64,000 nucleotides of DNA, taken from NCBI GenBank assembly GCA_021378535.1, contig JAACJV010000003.1:29765-93764 (forward strand), read 5' to 3'. Origin of the DNA: Ureaplasma sp. Hg1. Its GTDB lineage: Bacteria; Bacillota_I; Bacilli_A; Mycoplasmatales; Mycoplasmoidaceae. Each line of letters starts with the position of its first letter. Position 1 is the stretch's first letter. The notes beneath the pieces are model-generated. The model saw nothing but the letters and a program-made list of their open reading frames with translations, was not told the origin of the DNA and searched no databases. The position numbers and the translations under genes are program-made. Positions 43,459-52,565 of the stretch are shown one piece after another.

Positions 43459-44069
43459 TGAAATTAATCCGTGAAGGTTGTGCTTTTACCTATAATGAAG
43501 CAGAAAAAATGGTCAACAAAATTGATCAAATAGAATTATGTGCTGATCAAGCTAACGGTGGTTTAACCCCGAGTTATGGAACGATCGCAGCAACTAAAAA
43601 ACTAAATAAAAAACTTTTAGTAATGATTCGCAATAATGGCTCAAGTGATTACACAGCAACAGCAAACGAACTAAACACAATGTTGGATGACATTAAAGTT
43701 TGTAAAAATTTAGAAGTTGAAGGCGTTGTTTTTGGCTTATTAACAGCTGATCACCAAATCGATGAAGCTCAACTAAAACAATTGGTTGCAGCTTGTGGTT
43801 CAATGGAAAAAGTTTTCCATCGTGCTTTTGACTTAGTAAAGGATTATCAAGCAACAATTGATTTATTAGTTAAATATAAATTTACCAGAATTCTAACTAG
43901 TGGCGGTCAAGGTAAGGCAATTGATAATTTAGCTCATTTAAAAGAAATCCAAGCATATGCTGAAGGTAAAATTGAGATCATCGCCGGTGGTGGAATTACT
44001 TTAGAAACCTATGAAAAAATTGCGAAAGAGACAGGCATTAGCTTGTTTCATGGGACAAAAGTTTTCTAA
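43458..44069 (+). CDS. cutC: CutC-family TIM-barrel protein
   Basis: The ATG overlaps the aspS stop as TAATG. The 203 residues follow CutC: IELCADQANGGLTPSYGT near 25, MIRNNGSSDYTATANE near 57, HRAFDLVKD near 120 and LTSGGQGKAIDN near 145. CutC was first linked to copper tolerance in E. coli, but that role is disputed and no metal-transport gene lies nearby. The family usually has a longer C-terminal end (about 230-250 residues), so this form is slightly short. The only visible partners are translation genes upstream. Confidence 0.88.
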   Translation: MKLIREGCAFTYNEAEKMVNKIDQIELCADQANGGLTPSYGTIAATKKLNKKLLVMIRNNGSSDYTATANELNTMLDDIKVCKNLEVEGVVFGLLTADHQIDEAQLKQLVAACGSMEKVFHRAFDLVKDYQATIDLLVKYKFTRILTSGGQGKAIDNLAHLKEIQAYAEGKIEIIAGGGITLETYEKIAKETGISLFHGTKVF

Positions 44070-44078
44070 AACAAAACG

Positions 44079-44127
44079 ACTAAATATCACGTAAATAAAA
44101 TATTGTTTGCGTGATATTTTATTGATT
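44079..44127 (+). terminator. Terminator of the rel-pyrG-hisS-aspS-cutC run
   Basis: AAATATCACG and CGTGATATTT form a ten-pair stem around an AT-rich loop, with T-rich DNA after it. Confidence 0.8.
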
Positions 44128-44161
44128 AATTATGAAACGTGAAAGAAAAAATTTTTTTTCC

Positions 44162-44191
44162 TTTACAATTCGAGTAATTTTAATATATAAT
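44162..44191 (+). promoter_or_regulatory. Promoter of the tRNA cluster
   Basis: TTTACA (44162-44167) and TATAAT (44186-44191) with an 18-base spacer stand upstream of the first tRNA. Confidence 0.8.
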
Positions 44192-44257
44192 GGTTATGCT
44201 AATCAAACACGTGTTTTAGTGTTGGACTAGTTTAAATATGATATAAATATATAGCGT

Positions 44258-44332
44258 GGTGCCATAGCCAAGTGGTAAGGCCAGAAGCTGCAACCTTCTT
44301 ACGCGCCGGTTCAAATCCGGCTGGCACCTCCA
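44258..44332 (+). tRNA. tRNA-Cys (GCA)
   Basis: The acceptor GGTGCCA pairs with TGGCACC; the anticodon arm is AGAAG-CTGCAAC-CTTCT, so the anticodon is GCA. CCA is encoded. Confidence 0.95.
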
Positions 44333-44337
44333 TATAC

Positions 44338-44414
44338 GCGCCCTTAGCTCAATTGGATAGAGCGCCTGACTTCGGATCAGGAGGTTGGGAGTTCGAGTCT
44401 TCTAGGGCGCGCCA
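44338..44414 (+). tRNA. tRNA-Arg (TCG)
   Basis: The acceptor GCGCCCT pairs with AGGGCGC; the anticodon arm CCTGA-CTTCGGA-TCAGG gives TCG. It differs from the tRNA at 45216 at only three bases. Confidence 0.93.
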
Positions 44415-44418
44415 TTAT

Positions 44419-44495
44419 CGGGAAGTAGCTTAGCTTGGTAGAGCACTTGGTTTGGGACCAAGGGGTCGCAGGTTCAAATCCTGTCTTCCCGACCA
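44419..44495 (+). tRNA. tRNA-Pro (TGG)
   Basis: The acceptor CGGGAAG pairs with CTTCCCG; the anticodon arm CTTGG-TTTGGGA-CCAAG gives TGG. CCA is encoded. Confidence 0.95.
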
Positions 44496-44500
44496 TTTAT

Positions 44501-44578
44501 GGCTGGATAGCTCAGTTGGTTTAGAGCGCTCGGTTCATACCCGGGAGGTCCTGAGTTCGAGTCTCAGTCTAGCCACCA
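44501..44578 (+). tRNA. tRNA-Met (CAT), probably elongator
   Basis: The acceptor GGCTGGA pairs with TCTAGCC (one G-T), so it is not the initiator. The loop TTCATAC resembles mollicute elongator tRNA-Met; tRNA-Ile2 cannot be ruled out because both carry CAT. Confidence 0.85.
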
Positions 44579-44583
44579 TATAA

Positions 44584-44660
44584 GCACCCATAGCTCAATT
44601 GGTTAGAGCCCCCGACTCATAATCGGTAGGTTGCAGGTTCGAGTCCTGCTGGGTGCACCA
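44584..44660 (+). tRNA. tRNA with CAT anticodon, probably tRNA-Ile2 (lysidine) or Met
   Basis: The acceptor GCACCCA pairs with TGGGTGC and the loop CTCATAA gives CAT. The arm CGACTCATAATCGG resembles tRNA-Ile2, which TilS changes to read AUA. Identity from sequence alone is tentative. Confidence 0.75.
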
Positions 44661-44740
44661 TTATAAATAAAAGAAAACAAAATGTTTTTTTAACTTGATT
44701 GTAATTATGTTACAATCATTAGGTTTTAAAAAACATCTAC

Positions 44741-44833
44741 GGAAGATTACCCAAGTCTGGTTGAAGGGATCGGTCTTGAAAACCGAAAGGCGGGGCAACT
44801 CGCGCGGGGGTTCGAATCCCTCATCTTCCGCCA
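44741..44833 (+). tRNA. tRNA-Ser (TGA)
   Basis: The length of 93 with a long variable arm is typical of tRNA-Ser. The anticodon arm TCGGT-CTTGAAA-ACCGA gives TGA. The acceptor GGAAGAT pairs with ATCTTCC. Confidence 0.95.
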
Positions 44834-44880
44834 TTTTATTAAACATCATTAACTACTTATAACCACTTAGTTAATGTTAT

Positions 44881-44958
44881 CGCGGGATAGAGCAGTTTGG
44901 TCAGCTCGTCAGGCTCATAATCTGAAGGTCGGGGGTTCGAATCCCTCTCCCGCAACCA
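44881..44958 (+). tRNA. Initiator tRNA-fMet (CAT)
   Basis: The first acceptor pair is the C1-A72 mismatch (CGCGGGA against TCCCGCA), the hallmark of bacterial initiators. The loop CTCATAA gives CAT. Confidence 0.92.
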
Positions 44959-44959
44959 C

Positions 44960-45035
44960 GGTCCTGTGGTGTAGTGGTTAACATGCCTCTCTGTCACAGA
45001 GGAGATCGCGGGTTCAACTCCCGTCAGGACCGCCA
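44960..45035 (+). tRNA. tRNA-Asp (GTC)
   Basis: The acceptor GGTCCTG pairs with CAGGACC; the anticodon arm CCTCT-CTGTCAC-AGAGG gives GTC. It starts one base after the initiator tRNA ends its CCA. Confidence 0.95.
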
Positions 45036-45036
45036 C

Positions 45037-45112
<76 letters not shown>

Positions 45113-45121
45113 TGTAATAAA

Positions 45122-45151
45122 TGTAAAAGGATACTTTTGTATCTTTTTTTA
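45122..45151 (+). terminator. Terminator of the main tRNA cluster
   Basis: AAAGGATAC/GTATCTTT pairs around TTTT, followed by T7. Confidence 0.85.
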
Positions 45152-45215
45152 TTTATTATTAATCTTTTAATAATAAATAAAAAAATTGTTATATACTTAA
45201 AATAGCAATAAACAT

Positions 45216-45292
45216 GCGCCCTTAGCTCAATTGGATAGAGCGCCTGGCTACGGACCAGGAGGTTGGGAGTTCGAGTCTTCTAGGGCGCGCCA
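45216..45292 (+). tRNA. tRNA-Arg (ACG)
   Basis: The anticodon arm CCTGG-CTACGGA-CCAGG gives ACG, read as ICG after deamination by TadA. The rest is identical to tRNA-Arg(TCG) at 44338. It stands outside the main cluster with its own terminator. Confidence 0.95.
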
Positions 45293-45303
45293 TCTTATAA
45301 TTA

Positions 45304-45334
45304 GATAACACTTTTGGTGTTATTTTTTTTATTT
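45304..45334 (+). terminator. Terminator after tRNA-Arg (ACG)
   Basis: AACACTTTTGGTGTT forms a short hairpin, then eight T. Confidence 0.8.
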
Positions 45335-45437
45335 ACTTTTAAATAAAAATTATTTTTATGATTATTTCTAATTTCTTTATTGCTATCATAACCTATCTAA
45401 AATATAATATATATGGAATTATAAAGCGAGGTTAAAC

Positions 45438-46586
45438 ATGATAGCACAAACAATAGAGAACATTAATATTGTAACCTCAGAAGAAATTTTCTTTGGTAAT
45501 GTTTCTTTTGCTGATGGGAAAATAACAAAAATTGATAAAATTTCACAGCAAGCAAAAGAAAATTATAAATTTTTAATACCTGGTTTTTTTGATAGTCACA
45601 CACATGGCGGCTATGGTTATGGATTTGAGCAATTGGCGAACCGTAAAGACGATCCTTTGTTAGCTAAATATATCACGCAAATTCATCACGAGGGTATCAC
45701 AAGTATTTTAGCTACTACCATTACCCAAACATTTGAACACATAGGTTTAATTGTTGATGGTCTAAACCATCAACGATATCCTGAAATTTTGGGATGACAC
45801 ATGGAAGGACCCTATATTAGCGTTGCTAAGAAAGGAGCCCATGAAGCTGCCTTAATTACGACAATAAATCTAAAAACATTACAACCTTTATTAGACAAAT
45901 ATCCAGATAAAATTAAATTACTAACAATTGCACCTGAATTTAAAGAAAATGTTGAGGGCATTAAAGTTCTTAGTAAAAAACCAAAAACCTTTGTTAGCAT
46001 CGGTCATTCTAATGGTAGTTATTGCGACGCTATGGAAGCGTTAAATGCTGGTGCAATTCGTTACACTCATTTATACAATGGAATGTCAGGTTACAAGCAC
46101 CGTGGCCCAGGGTTGGTTAATGCAGCATTGGGCGAATCAATTGGCTATGTTGAATTAATTGCTGATAATGTTCATGTTGATAATGATGTCACAATGAATA
46201 CCTTTAAAATTTGCGGACCGGATCGAATTATTTTGGTAAGTGATAATCTATTAACTAAAGGTTTACCCGAAGGCGAATACATGCTAGGGAATCTACCGAT
46301 CGAAAAGCGAAAGCAACATTGCTATTTAAAAGGGCAAGATACTTTAGCTGGATCTGCAATGGAATTTCAATTAATTGCACAAAATTTAAAACTTGCTACT
46401 AACTGTACATGACCAGAATTTGTTAAAATGACAAGTTATAATGCAGCTAAATCATTTGGGATTGAAAATAAAATTGGCAATATAAAACGTAATATGGTTG
46501 CTAATTTCATCATTATAGATGAAAATATTAATATATATAAGACATATATTAATGGTCAAGAAGTATACAACAAAGGGGTACAATAA
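45438..46586 (+). CDS. nagA: N-acetylglucosamine-6-phosphate deacetylase
   Basis: Three pieces join to 382 residues after AAGCGAGG and ATG. The amidohydrolase metal site is visible: FDSHTHGGYGYGFE near residue 53, HMEGPYIS near 120, VSIGHSNGSY near 188, RYTHLYNGMSG near 208 and ELIADNVHVD near 240 with a late LVSDNL. NagA removes the acetyl group from GlcNAc-6-P to give GlcN-6-P, which the next gene product uses. nagB starts directly after the stop (TAAATG), so they are one operon feeding fructose-6-P into glycolysis. Confidence 0.95.
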
Positions 46587-47660
46587 ATGAATTTAAATTT
46601 TTTATACAAACTTTCATTAGAAAATATTAGTGATTCAATCAAAATTGCGAAGGAAAATAGTATTATTGCAAAAAACGGTTTATCAAGAACATTCCGTGGG
46701 GAAAAAGAACCGCCGGTTGTATTAACTGATATCGTTAATAATAATTATGATTTTTATGCTGATACAGAAACAGAAGGCGAAGAGCAACACAATCATGCTG
46801 CTAGCATGATTCAAAAGAAAAAATTTCTAAAAATTCATGAACCGAAGTTATTCGTGTGTCGTAGTAAATTAGATGCTTCTGCATTAGTGGCTAATCAAAT
46901 TGAAAATTTAATTAAAATTATTCCAGATGCAACATTAGGTTTTGCAACTGGCTCAACTCCATTAGATTTGTACAAAATTTTAGCACAACATTATCAAGAT
47001 AAACAAGAAATTGATTATAGTCAAGTTAGTAGTTTTAACCTAGATGAATACATTGGATTAGATAGCGAACACTATTTAGAATCTTATAATAGCTTTATGC
47101 ATGATAACTTGTTTAAAAAAATCAATATTAAAAATGAAAATACATTTTTTCCAATCGATTGAGATGAAAATATTAATCCGTCAACTTATGTATCTCACTA
47201 TGATAATATTATTTCATCACATGGTGGAATTAACTTACAAATATTAGGCATTGGTAGTAACGGACATATTGCTTTCAATGAACCCGGATCTTCAATTCAT
47301 TCATTAACGCGAGTTGTTAAATTAACTAAAAATACAATCCATGATAACGCACGTTTTTTCACATCACCAAATGATGTTCCAACACATGCAGTTAGTATGG
47401 GGTTACAATCAATTTTAAATGCTGATGAAATTGTTTTGATGGCCTTTGGCGAATATAAAGCAAATGCAATAAATAAATTGTTTACTTGCTCTGAATATGA
47501 TCCAGAATGACCTTGTAGCGCATTATTGTTCCATCCTCGTGTCACCATCTATGTTGATCGTGAAGCTGCTAGTATTCTAAGAAAAAAGGAAAGAGTTGAA
47601 AATATTAAAATTAATAAAGACGATGAAAACTTTCTTGATTGAGAACCAATTATTAAATAA
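46587..47660 (+). CDS. nagB: Glucosamine-6-phosphate deaminase with an N-terminal extension
   Basis: The frame gives 357 residues; usual NagB is about 240-270. The canonical part starts near residue 88 (KLFVCRSKLDASALVANQI) and has GFATGSTPLDLYK near 118, SFNLDEYIGL near 152 with the catalytic aspartate, and GIGSNGHIAFNEPG near 225 with the catalytic histidine. The first 87 residues (YKLSLENISDSIKIAKENS..., then an acidic stretch) match nothing I know. No better start lies between, and the ATG abuts nagA, so the extension looks real. The enzyme makes fructose-6-P and ammonia. Two tryptophan TGA codons split the track ORF. Confidence 0.93.
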
Positions 47661-47677
47661 ATAATTTAGTAATATTT

Positions 47678-47724
47678 AAAATAAGAACATAATGGTAAAT
47701 CACCATATGTTCTTATTTTAAATT
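47678..47724. terminator. Bidirectional terminator between nagB and the convergent hydrolase
   Basis: AAATAAGAACATA.GGTGATTT...AAATCACC.TATGTTCTTATTT forms a long stem. The right arm overlaps the end of the minus-strand gene. Confidence 0.8.
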
Positions 47725-48501
47725 TCTGATAAAATCATCTAGACCAGCAAAAAATTCATCTTCATTATCAAGTTCAGGGTTATGACCACTATTTTGAACT
47801 GTTAAAAACCGGAAATGATGATTAATTTTAAACAGGTAATCTTGACTATATTTATTATTAGTAATGTTGTTCTTATCTCCTCAAACAAATAAAGCACGGT
47901 GGTGGATGTTACGATAAATACGATCTAACTCAACAAGATTGTTTCAATCACAAGCGCTTCGTAAAATAAATTGTAAATCTGATTTTTCAGTAACTGAATT
48001 TAAATATGATTTTTGTTCTTTGAACAATTTTTGAGTTTGATTGACTGATACCAAATCAAGTAATTTTAGAATATCTTTACCTTCTCTTTTGTAGATAGTT
48101 TTATCGACTTCATTAATCATTATAAGACTTTTAATTTTATTTGGAATCATATGGTTAACGTACGCTAAAAGAACACAAACAATACCATTACCCATTAATA
48201 TAACATCATAAAGTTTGCTTTTTGAAATAAAATTAGCAATTAAATTACTTAATGTGAAAACGTCTAAATAGCTCACGCTATCAATAGAAGCTGAATCAAA
48301 ATTTGGTAAGTGAAGTACAAAAACACGGTGGTTACATTCGTTTAAACGCTTTATTAAAGATAAATAATCACTAAGAGATTTATTAAATTCCGGAATTAAA
48401 ATTCAATCAAAGCTTTGTTTTTGATTATTTTCCAATGGGAATACATCATACTTAATTGACTCAACATCAACACTAGTATATTCTACTTTTTGATTTGTCA
48501 T
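47713..48501 (-). CDS. Alpha/beta-hydrolase-fold protein without the usual nucleophile
   Basis: The frame gives 262 residues from ATG at 48501; the track holds only the middle. The fold fits: VFVLHLPNFD near residue 58, a helix, then VILMGNGIVCVLLAY where other members have GxSxG, followed by the WGDKNN acid and NSGHNPELD histidine in the right places near the end. The nucleophile position has no serine, cysteine or aspartate (G-N-G-I-V). It may be a catalytically dead relative, or it may use another residue. The substrate is unknown. It is soluble and stands alone. Confidence 0.75.
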
Positions 48502-48667
48502 AAAAACCTCGTTATTTAATTATATAATATAATTAAAGATAAAGTTATGATTTAGCAAGGTTTAATTATTCCTTTATTCATATAAATGAATATTTAATTA
48601 TATATAAGAAACTTAAGTAATATATTTATTTTTAATAAATTATTTTTAAACTACAATTAAAATTTGG

Positions 48668-48673
48668 TATAAT
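48668..48673 (+). promoter_or_regulatory. Extended -10 promoter (TGGTATAAT) of the flippase-like gene
   Basis: TATAAT preceded by TGG makes an extended -10 box 31 bases before the ATG. The rest of the 200-base gap is AT-rich and shows nothing else. Confidence 0.6.
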
Positions 48674-48703
48674 TTAATATTACATTTTAGTTAAGGGAAC
48701 AAC

Positions 48704-50446
48704 ATGAACGAACAAAAATTATCAAAAACGATGGATGCTAAATTTTTTCAAGAACTTAATAAATCTACAATTTTGAATTCAATTTTTAATGTTTCTGCAA
48801 TGATTACAATTCTTGTTTTTAGTTTTGTTAGAACGTTCTATATTGATAGTACATTTGGTGCTGGAGCTTTAGGATTATTATCAATTGCTTTAGGAATCCT
48901 ACCTTATGTTAGTAACACTCATGGCGGAATAAAAAGCATTAGTACTTGACGCTTATATAAGCCATATAACGATGGAGATTATATGCGTGTTAATCATGTT
49001 ATGAGTGATATTAAACATCAATATCGTAAAATGGGTGGAATTTACTTATTAGTTATTTTAGCAATAGCATTTGCTTTCCCCTTTATTATAAGTAATTCAA
49101 CCAGTGATCCATGATATCTTGGAACACTATTGATTTTAAGTAATTGTGTTGAAGTTATGGTTACTTATTTCTATGTACCAATCATCATTCTTTTATTGTA
49201 TGTTAAGAAACAAGCATATTATGCTAATGCCTTAAGCATTTTTTTAACAATTATCTTTAACGTTGCCATTATTCTTATGTTTGAATTTTTAGCTGATCAG
49301 TTAAATCCAATTATTTTTTTAACAATCATCACTGCAATTCTAGGCTTCAAAGTTTTCATTTTAATTTTTATTTTCAATCGTTTAAAATTCAAAATAGCAC
49401 CATGATATAGTAATACGAAACATGTTGATAATGCATACTGTAAGGAAAAATGAATGGCAATGTTAACAATGTTTTTAGATCAATTTGGAACTGATGTTTC
49501 AACTATTACTTTTATGATTTATGTTTCAGTTCGTCCTCAAACAAAAGACGATGGCAACGGCGCCCTCGATTATGGTAATTTGGACATTGCAGGATTATAT
49601 GCCGCCTATTATCTAATTGGCACTTCCTTAACACAGATCTGCCATACCATTCTTGATGCACCAGTGCCATCAATTGGTGAGCTCGCCCGAAACCACAAAA
49701 AAATGCCTTATGATTTTTTTGATAAATACCGGAGTTTTGCTTACATTGTTGCAATATTTAGTTTTGTTAGTTATCTAACGGTCGCCCCGTTAGCAGCAAA
49801 TATTTTATTAGCCCAGCCTGAATTTTCATTAGTATTGGCATTAGGTTTGGGCATACCAATCTTTTTTGAAAACCTAACTGTTGTTTACACACACACCCTA
49901 CCAGCTTTTGGTAGATTTAGCGATAATTGTAAATATTCTGGTTATAAAGCAATTACCAATCTTTGCTTTACTGCGTTCTTTTGTTTGATTTTTAGTACAG
50001 CAACAAACTTAGGAGACAGCGGTATATTACTTGGAATCGTTTTGGGTTGAACAGTAAGTTCAATTACGAAATATGTTCTTCTATTTAATTATGGTCGTAG
50101 AACTTTAGTTGAAGGAAAAGCAACTAAATCAATGCTTAACCGTTGAATTTCGATTATTACAATACCTGTCATTATTTTTATTACAATGGCTATTGTATAT
50201 AATGTGAGTCCTCCGTTAATGTCATATAAAATGCCAAACGGTAAAGATGGTATGAGACTTTCATTAACTAATAATACAATGTTTTGTTTAACATTTTTAT
50301 TACCACCAACTATCTTAATAGTTGATGTCGCCTGACTTAGTTTAAGTCAAAAAGAAAACTTTAAATATTTCTATGATAATGGAAAGGCAACAATTCATAT
50401 TTGACGCCAAGAAAGAATAGAACACCGTTTTAATAAGAAAAAATAG
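48704..50446 (+). CDS. Polytopic membrane protein, MATE/flippase-like
   Basis: Several track pieces join to 580 residues with about 12-14 membrane helices, starting near residue 30 (FNVSAMITILVFSFVRTFYI). There is a long cytosolic tail with basic residues. The overall layout, with two halves of six helices and conserved small residues near each half start, resembles the MVF (MATE/Wzx/MurJ) superfamily of lipid or drug exporters. The substrate cannot be read; a wall-less cell has no need for MurJ, so glycolipid or capsule export is one idea. It is a single-gene unit with its own promoter and terminator. Confidence 0.6.
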
Positions 50447-50459
50447 AATTTTTTATACA

Positions 50460-50514
50460 ATAAAAACCACCCTTATTAACCTTAAAGTTAGGTAATAAAA
50501 GGGCGGTTTTTTGA
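50460..50514. terminator. Bidirectional terminator between the flippase-like gene and trmB
   Basis: AAAACCACCC...TTATTA-ACC pairs with GGT-AATAA...GGGCGGTTTT with T6 after it. On the minus strand the A-C mismatch becomes a G-T wobble, so it works in both directions. Confidence 0.85.
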
Positions 50515-50519
50515 TAGCT

Positions 50520-51182
50520 CTATTTAAAGCCAAATATAATCTTATTGATATTTTTATCTAGTTCATGAAATTTGGTCTCATATTCAGTTGGTATATTTTT
50601 ATGGTTTTCACAATCATCTATGTTCTTATATAAATCATCGGTTTGATAAATAATTTTATATTTGTTTAGGTTAGCAAGTAAAACATCATCAAGCGTATAT
50701 TGGAACAATCCATCATTATCTGTTTTAAATTGAATGACACCATCTGGTTTTAAAATTTTTTGATAAATTGTTAAAAAATTAGGATGTGTTAAACGACGTT
50801 TGGCATGTCTCACTTTTGGTCAAGGATCGCTGAAATTAAGATATATTTTAGTGATTGTGTTAGCTTCAAATATCGTTAATAAATCTGATGCATCAAAACT
50901 TATTACCTTAAGATTTTCAAGTTGTTCTTTGGTATGAAATCTTTTTACTGCTTTAGCTAAAACTGTATCAAATTTCTCAATTCCCAAATAATTATTTTGG
51001 GGATTTTGCAAAGCTTTTTGATAAATAAAATTACCTTTACCCATCCCTATTTCAATAATTAATGGTTGTTCAATTTTAAATATTTTTAATCAATTATAGT
51101 TTTTTTCACTTACTTTATTGATGAAGTAAAATTGTTCTTCATGTAGGTAAGGGGTAGCTGTTGCATTGTATCGTAAACGCAT
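50520..51182 (-). CDS. trmB: tRNA (guanine46-N7)-methyltransferase TrmB
   Basis: The frame gives 220 residues from ATG at 51182 through two tryptophan TGA codons. The SAM motif IIEIGMGKGNF sits near residue 43, followed by YLGIEKFDTVL, and the TrmB-specific [22 protein letters not shown] near 115, then a late IPTEYETKF. It methylates G46 of tRNA. It is the last gene of the minus-strand string that begins with engB. Confidence 0.95.
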
Positions 51183-51192
51183 AAAATCTCCT

Positions 51193-51690
51193 TTATAGCT
51201 TTGGTTTAAATGGCTCTAATAGTTCTAAGTCTTGATAGTCATTTTGACGAATCACTTCGTAAGCTGCGATTGCGACAGTGTTACTTAGATTCATACTTCG
51301 AAGTTTTTTACTTGTTGGTACTCTAATTACTGTAGCCTTATTTTTTTCTAGAATATCAATTGGAATTCCCGTTGATTCCTTACCAAAAATTAAATAAATT
51401 TCGTTTTTAAAATCATATTTAAATTGACTTGGCGCTTTAAGCCCATAACGACTATAAAAATATAAATTTGCTTTAGGATCGACTTGTTTAATAAAATCGT
51501 CATAGCAATCATGCTCAATTAATTTCAAGTTTTGTCAGTGGTTAGCAGAGGTTCGTTTAATAATTTTATCATTAAGAAAAAAACCATACGGACGAATTAA
51601 GTGTAAGGTGGCTTGAAAACCAACACAAGTTCTAGCGATATTTCCAGTATTACCAACAATTTCAGGTTCAAATAAAACAATATGTAACAT
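51193..51690 (-). CDS. trmL: tRNA (cytidine34-2'-O)-methyltransferase TrmL
   Basis: The frame gives 165 residues. The SPOUT motifs are [17 protein letters not shown] near residue 6, [13 protein letters not shown] near 95 and [15 protein letters not shown] near 130. The short form without an N-terminal domain is the TrmL type, which methylates the wobble base of tRNA-Leu. It begins six bases after ispH stops and precedes trmB. Confidence 0.93.
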
Positions 51691-51695
51691 TATTA

Positions 51696-52565
51696 TTAAT
51701 ACCTTTCTAAGAATTCAATTACAGCACGGGTAATTTTAGTTGGGGTTGATGCCCCAGAGGTTACTGCGACCTTTTTAACGGACAAAAGTCACTTAGTGTC
51801 AAGATGATTAACATCATTTACCAAATAAGCCTTAAAACCACACTGTTGTGCGACTGCAACGAGTTTTTTAGAGTTGTTTGATTTTTGATCACCAACAACG
51901 ATGCATAAATCAATTGTATGATCCATCGCCATCACAGCCTCTTGGCGTATTTTTGTGGCGTTGCAAATATCGTTACGAAATTCAATATTTTTAAACCTCA
52001 AACGTAAGGACTGAACAATTGCTTGAAAATCATAATAACTAATAGTTGTTTGGTTAGTTACAAATAGTTTTTCATCTAATAATGTTAAACGAGCAACATC
52101 ATCAATGGTTTCAACCAATTTAATATTTTCATCAATTGCTAATGCAGCTATTGTTTCGGGATGATTATTTTTACCTAAATAAATTATTTGGCATCCTTCA
52201 TCAAGTTTTGTTTGAATAATTTGATGTGTTGCACTAACGTAGCGACATGTTGTATCAAACATTAAAAAGCCGCGTTTCTTAATTAATTGATAAACATTAT
52301 TTGCAGTTCCGTGGGCACTTAAAATAATAATCGGTTTTAAATTACTATCAAGATTAGCAATTAATTGGTAACGGCTTTCGTGGTCGTCATCAAGTAATTG
52401 AATATGATGCGCTTTCATTTCATCAATTAAATGCTGATTGTGAACTAATCAACCTAACATAAAAATATTTCTAGTCGGGTATTTTTTAGCAATTTTAAGT
52501 GCTAGTGCTCAAGCTTGTACAACGCCTTCGCAGAAACCCCTTGGAACTAGTTTGACAACTTCCAT
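51696..52565 (-). CDS. ispH: 4-hydroxy-3-methylbut-2-enyl diphosphate reductase IspH
   Basis: The frame gives 289 residues from ATG at 52565. The three cysteines that hold the [4Fe-4S] cluster are at GFCEGV (residue 12), DTTCRYV (near 104) and [14 protein letters not shown] (near 200); HGT near 85 fits the substrate site. IspH performs the last MEP step, giving IPP and DMAPP. This pathway is rare in mycoplasmas. The start overlaps the valS stop (TAATG). The other MEP genes must lie elsewhere. DMAPP would serve MiaA, the partner of the MiaB encoded in this window. Confidence 0.95.
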
